Shown in pieces: positions 5,455 to 8,267 of a DNA stretch of 8,267 bases. The stretch's first letter is position 1, and each line of letters starts with the position of its first letter. This stretch comes from an uncultured Nitrospina sp. GTDB lineage: Bacteria > Nitrospinota > Nitrospinia > Nitrospinales > VA-1. The notes beneath the pieces were generated by a model. That model saw nothing but the letters and a program-made list of their open reading frames with translations, did not search any database and was not told the origin of the DNA. Location: NCBI GenBank assembly GCA_950072225.1, contig CATMOP010000075.1, forward strand, positions 1 through 8,267. Reading direction: 5' to 3'. The position numbers and the translations under genes are program-made.

Positions 5455-5618
5455 TTCCGTTTTCACCCTCTAGTATCCCTTCGGGGCATGAAAGCTAATG
5501 AATAGATACCACGCGAGGGAGGCAAATAGCGATAGCTTATTAAGCCGCCAACACGGTTTGAGCACTGTAAAAGTTATGGCCATTTGCTACCCACCGGCGG
5601 CTCGCGGGTCATGCAGGG

Positions 5619-7925
5619 TTAACTCAGACCCGACTTTCGCCGCAGGTACCAGTCCATCACCAAAAAACCCATCACCAGGCTATAGGCCCACCAGTTATCC
5701 CAAAGCGAAAATGACCGGCTGTGACTTTTGACCTGCACATCAGGGTTGGCAATCCGGTACGCGCTGAGGTCATCACTGCCATTGAGAAGATGGTGCCTGC
5801 CGCCGGTGATTTCGGAAATCTTTTTCAGCAGGGTTTCATTGACCAGGGGCTTTTCAAATTCCGCTGTATCCTTTAACACGGAGAACATGATTTCCTCCGT
5901 CAAGGAGTCGCCCTCCAAATCAGTCTGGATCCTGGCGGTATAAAATCCTTCTCCATCAGGAAGAAACGGGAAGATCCCTTCGCCCTGCTCATCGGTTTTC
6001 AATTCCGTTTCCATGGCGGATTCTGTTTTGATCGGTGTCAAGGTCAGTTGCACCGTCATGTCGACCGCTGGTTGGTAATTCTTTTGCAATAACTTGAATT
6101 TTATCAGGACCTGTTCGCCTTCCCGGTACCGCTCTTTATCGGACTCCAATTGCAGACGCCGTGTTTCCGGTTCGGCGATCAGCCAGTCAATGACATTATT
6201 CCAGAATCTTTGGAAATACCTGCCACTGCCTCCACTGCCCACATTCCTGAAATTCCAGTTCCACACCGAATCAGTAGCCAGCAGAGCGGTTCGCCCACTG
6301 CCGAAATTTCCAGCAATCAAAATGGGAATTACGGATTCTTTTTCCTTGGCATACTGAAGCAGGACATGCGCATTCTTGTCCGGCAACAATCCCATATTGA
6401 TGCCCTGAAGCGGAGGAAGCGACCGCCAAGCATCCTGATTGAGTTCCAGATCTTTCTCTAGACGCAAAATGGGATGTCGAGAAAATTCCTTTTTCAGGAC
6501 AGGGTAAAACGACTTGTCCACTAAGGGCCGAGGGTTGTCCCTAAAACTCACCGGCAGGATTTCTTCAATCGGAGTCCGCGAATAACCCCCGCCCTGAAAG
6601 GAAAGCTCGCCGCCAATCATCAAAAATGCGCCGCCGTTCTTGATATATTTTCGGATATTGCCCAAATACTTCTTATCAATAAACGGATCGTATTTGAAGT
6701 TCTGGAAAATAATCAGGTCAAAAGAACTCAAATAATCGTCAAACAAAAGGTTGGAGGGAAAAGGGATCAAACTGAGCTCCGAAATCGGAGCCTCCACATC
6801 ATCTCCCAGACTCCTGAGAATAAAAAAAGATAACAGATCCACCTTCGGGTTGTGAGCAAGAACCTCGCGAAGATATCGGGAGTCCCACGACGGGCGGCCG
6901 TTGAGGTGCAGAACACGGATTCTGTCCCGCACCACATTTATCTCAAATTCTTTTTCATTGTTGGTGTGAATGAACTCTCCTGCAAACTTGGGCAGGCTGA
7001 GGGTATAAATCCTTTTGCCTGCATTTTGGGGCGTGAATTCCAATTCCACTTCAAACCGTTTTGTGTCTTCCCGCACCTCAATGATCTTTGAAACCAGAAA
7101 ATGGTTTCCCTCTTTCAAAACCAGGGGGATGTTGCGGTTTCCCATCGATGAGGCAAACACAGTAAGGGAAACCCGCAGAGGCTGTTGCACAAATCCAAAA
7201 TCCGATGCCGCGACCGCTTCGACTGCCAGGTCTTTAAATCCTGCGTTGCTTCCGGCTTGCAGGGTATGAACCGGACTCCCCAACTCCTTGAGCCGCTCCA
7301 CCAGGTTTCTGGAAATTTCACCAGACTCCTGGGTTAAATCCGCACCATCCGAAAACAGGAATATCCCTTGAAGCGATTGACCCGGGTAACGCTCGACCAA
7401 TGCGTCAAAGACCTGGGTCAGATCGGTATAGGGCCGATAAGGCCGGTAAACGTTTTTCACCGCCCCCACCGCAACCTTTTCGATGTCATCAGAGAAAAAA
7501 TAATAATCGACGTTGAAATCTTTCTCCAGGTTTTTGAAATAGGTAGCATTTGCCTCCAAAGCTTTTTTTATCAGGTCAATCCTCGAAGATTCATCGGGAA
7601 AGATTTTTGTCTTAATAGAGAGGCTTTTACTATTATCGAGCAAAACCGCTATGGAATTCTTGAGGGATTGGCTTTTGCGAAATTCCAGTTCGGGTTTTAA
7701 CAATACCAACAGCAAAAGGGTAAACGCACTCAACCTGAGCGCAAAGAGAAGGAATTTTCTTGACCGAGAGCCCACTCGGTTAAGGCTGGTCCAGAAAAAC
7801 CAGAGCCCCAGGGGAATCACAATGCCAAGCACGGTTAAGACCACCGGGTCTTCGGGCGACCAATGCAGTTGCCAGTGGTTATATTCTTCGGAGTCGACCC
7901 CTAGTAATTTCGCCAGTCCGTTCAT
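5619..7925 (-). CDS. Membrane protein with vWA-type and glutamine-amidotransferase-like domains
   Basis: A 768-residue protein of the kind found beside MoxR/DUF58/BatA and DUF4159 genes. Two membrane segments lie at about 27-46 and 58-77 and one at about 744-760. After the second comes a vWA-like domain (about 90-225): DNSKS at 97-101 matches the MIDAS DxSxS pattern, a threonine lies at 167 or 170, and FSDGAD is at 191-196. Residues 230-330 look like a beta-sandwich. From about 335 an amidotransferase-like fold follows: VLHLNGRPSWDSRYL, LIIFQNF, then GGAFLMIGGE with GGG at 445-447 and TALLATDSVWNW at 546-557. I see no nucleophilic cysteine in the expected elbow, so glutaminase activity is unlikely. 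Residues 586-690 form another sandwich. The middle is probably periplasmic. The ATG overlaps the upstream stop as ATGA, and the Shine-Dalgarno is weak, implying coupling. Exact function is unknown; envelope maintenance is inferred from related clusters. Confidence 0.9.
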   Translation of the reverse strand: MNGLAKLLGVDSEEYNHWQLHWSPEDPVVLTVLGIVIPLGLWFFWTSLNRVGSRSRKFLLFALRLSAFTLLLLVLLKPELEFRKSQSLKNSIAVLLDNSKSLSIKTKIFPDESSRIDLIKKALEANATYFKNLEKDFNVDYYFFSDDIEKVAVGAVKNVYRPYRPYTDLTQVFDALVERYPGQSLQGIFLFSDGADLTQESGEISRNLVERLKELGSPVHTLQAGSNAGFKDLAVEAVAASDFGFVQQPLRVSLTVFASSMGNRNIPLVLKEGNHFLVSKIIEVREDTKRFEVELEFTPQNAGKRIYTLSLPKFAGEFIHTNNEKEFEINVVRDRIRVLHLNGRPSWDSRYLREVLAHNPKVDLLSFFILRSLGDDVEAPISELSLIPFPSNLLFDDYLSSFDLIIFQNFKYDPFIDKKYLGNIRKYIKNGGAFLMIGGELSFQGGGYSRTPIEEILPVSFRDNPRPLVDKSFYPVLKKEFSRHPILRLEKDLELNQDAWRSLPPLQGINMGLLPDKNAHVLLQYAKEKESVIPILIAGNFGSGRTALLATDSVWNWNFRNVGSGGSGRYFQRFWNNVIDWLIAEPETRRLQLESDKERYREGEQVLIKFKLLQKNYQPAVDMTVQLTLTPIKTESAMETELKTDEQGEGIFPFLPDGEGFYTARIQTDLEGDSLTEEIMFSVLKDTAEFEKPLVNETLLKKISEITGGRHHLLNGSDDLSAYRIANPDVQVKSHSRSFSLWDNWWAYSLVMGFLVMDWYLRRKSGLS

Positions 7926-8266
7926 CTGGAATTGTACCTGCGCAAACGTTCAAGAATAATGGGCAAGTGCACCATGTCCTTTTTATAGTCCAGAGTCAGC
8001 GCGTACATGATGATATTCACGCCCAGGCGGATGGCAAGTTGCCTCTGCCTATACCCTCCCGCCATCACATCATAATTCCAGTGTCCTAGTTTATTCCGTG
8101 ACCAGGCGCCACCCTGGTCGTTAGAGCTGATTACTAGAACGGTTCTTCCCTTAATGGATATTCCTTCCAGATAGGGCTTGACGATAGATCGGCCCGAAAC
8201 GGTATTGAGCAAATAAAAAGAGCGGAAAATAGAATGGTCGCGCGAAATTTTTCCGAGCGGATTCTG
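7922..8266 (-). CDS. DUF4159 family protein, C-terminal 114 residues, runs off right edge
   Basis: The frame is open from the right edge (first full codon 8266-8264) to TGA at 7924-7922, so only the end of the protein is present. Family marks are DHSIFRSFY, YLEGISIKGRTVLVIS, the SNDQGGAWS turn, and the closing AIRLGVNIIMYALTLDYKKDMVHLP. DUF4159 proteins have a class-I-amidotransferase-like fold and usually accompany vWA and amidotransferase-like membrane proteins, as here. The last four bases overlap the next gene's start (ATGA), which argues for one operon and matched expression. An internal TTG at 8212 could be mistaken for a start, but similarity continues upstream of it. Biochemical role is not established. 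Confidence 0.88.
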   Translation of the reverse strand, partial: QNPLGKISRDHSIFRSFYLLNTVSGRSIVKPYLEGISIKGRTVLVISSNDQGGAWSRNKLGHWNYDVMAGGYRQRQLAIRLGVNIIMYALTLDYKKDMVHLPIILERLRRYNSR

Positions 8267-8267
8267 C

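Larger units (their letters stand above)
5316..5492 (+). repeat. Direct repeat CCCTTCGGGGCAYGAA, two copies
   Basis: Copies lie at 5316-5331 and 5477-5492 and differ at one base (C or T at position 13). The second copy keeps the inner stem CCC-TTC-GGG but loses the outer GC pair. The repeat suggests a small mobile or REP-like unit, or a duplicated hairpin. Confidence 0.5.
5233..5618. other. Gene-free gap rich in short palindromes
   Basis: These 386 bases separate the 768-residue gene from the 445-residue gene and hold no plausible coding frame. They contain at least five perfect short palindromes with three- or four-base loops, plus a 16-base direct repeat, all listed separately. One weak minus-strand promoter candidate, TTGTGA (5454-5449) then 17 bases then TAATAT (5431-5426), could serve the 445-residue gene. 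I see no U-tract terminator after the upstream gene; the stretch 5500-5618 shows nothing I can name. Confidence 0.5.

Noticed and set aside
5247..5492. CRISPR array or integron attC array
   Set aside because: The palindromes differ in sequence and spacing, there are no constant repeats with regular spacers, and no cas or integrase gene is present.

Overview
All recognisable genes lie on the minus strand, so they read from right to left. The window suggests a Gram-negative bacterium with respiratory complex I and the DUF4159 / vWA-glutamine-amidotransferase-like gene pair. That pair is common in Nitrospinota, deltaproteobacterial lineages, Planctomycetes and Acidobacteria. Nitrospinota-like is my guess, at low confidence.

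From right to left: (1) 8266-7922, the C-terminal end of a DUF4159 protein. It overlaps by 4 bases (ATGA) with (2) 7925-5619, a 768-residue inner-membrane protein with a vWA-type domain and a glutamine-amidotransferase-like domain. (3) 5618-5233, a gene-free gap full of short perfect palindromes, plus a 16-base direct repeat. (4) 5232-3895, a 445-residue protein with two membrane segments, a phospholipase-D-like region with a degenerate catalytic motif, and a C-terminal beta-sandwich of galactose-binding type. I do not recognise it as a named family. (5) 3894-3303, a gene-free gap containing a consensus sigma-70 promoter (TTGACA, 16 bases, TATAAT) about 390 bases upstream of nuoA, so a long leader or a small RNA is likely. 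(6) 3302-732, nuoA-nuoB-nuoC-nuoD of NADH:quinone oxidoreductase, tightly packed with overlapping starts and stops. (7) 738-601, the last 45 codons of a flavin (Baeyer-Villiger-type) monooxygenase. (8) 519-1, the first 173 codons of a zinc alcohol dehydrogenase.

The most striking point is at about 732-738. Good nuoD sequence stops there, some 30 residues short of its conserved C-terminus. In a different frame, good monooxygenase C-terminal sequence starts. The two genes share only about seven bases at the seam. This is either a chimeric join (assembly or amplification artefact) or a real recombination that destroyed both genes. The 1-735 segment should be treated as possibly foreign to the rest until read support is checked.

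Functionally, nuoABCD encode the quinone-proximal connecting module of complex I (NuoB with cluster N2, NuoC, NuoD) plus the small membrane subunit NuoA. The monooxygenase and alcohol dehydrogenase look like a separate alcohol/ketone oxidation pair. The 445-residue membrane protein is the best candidate for undescribed biology.
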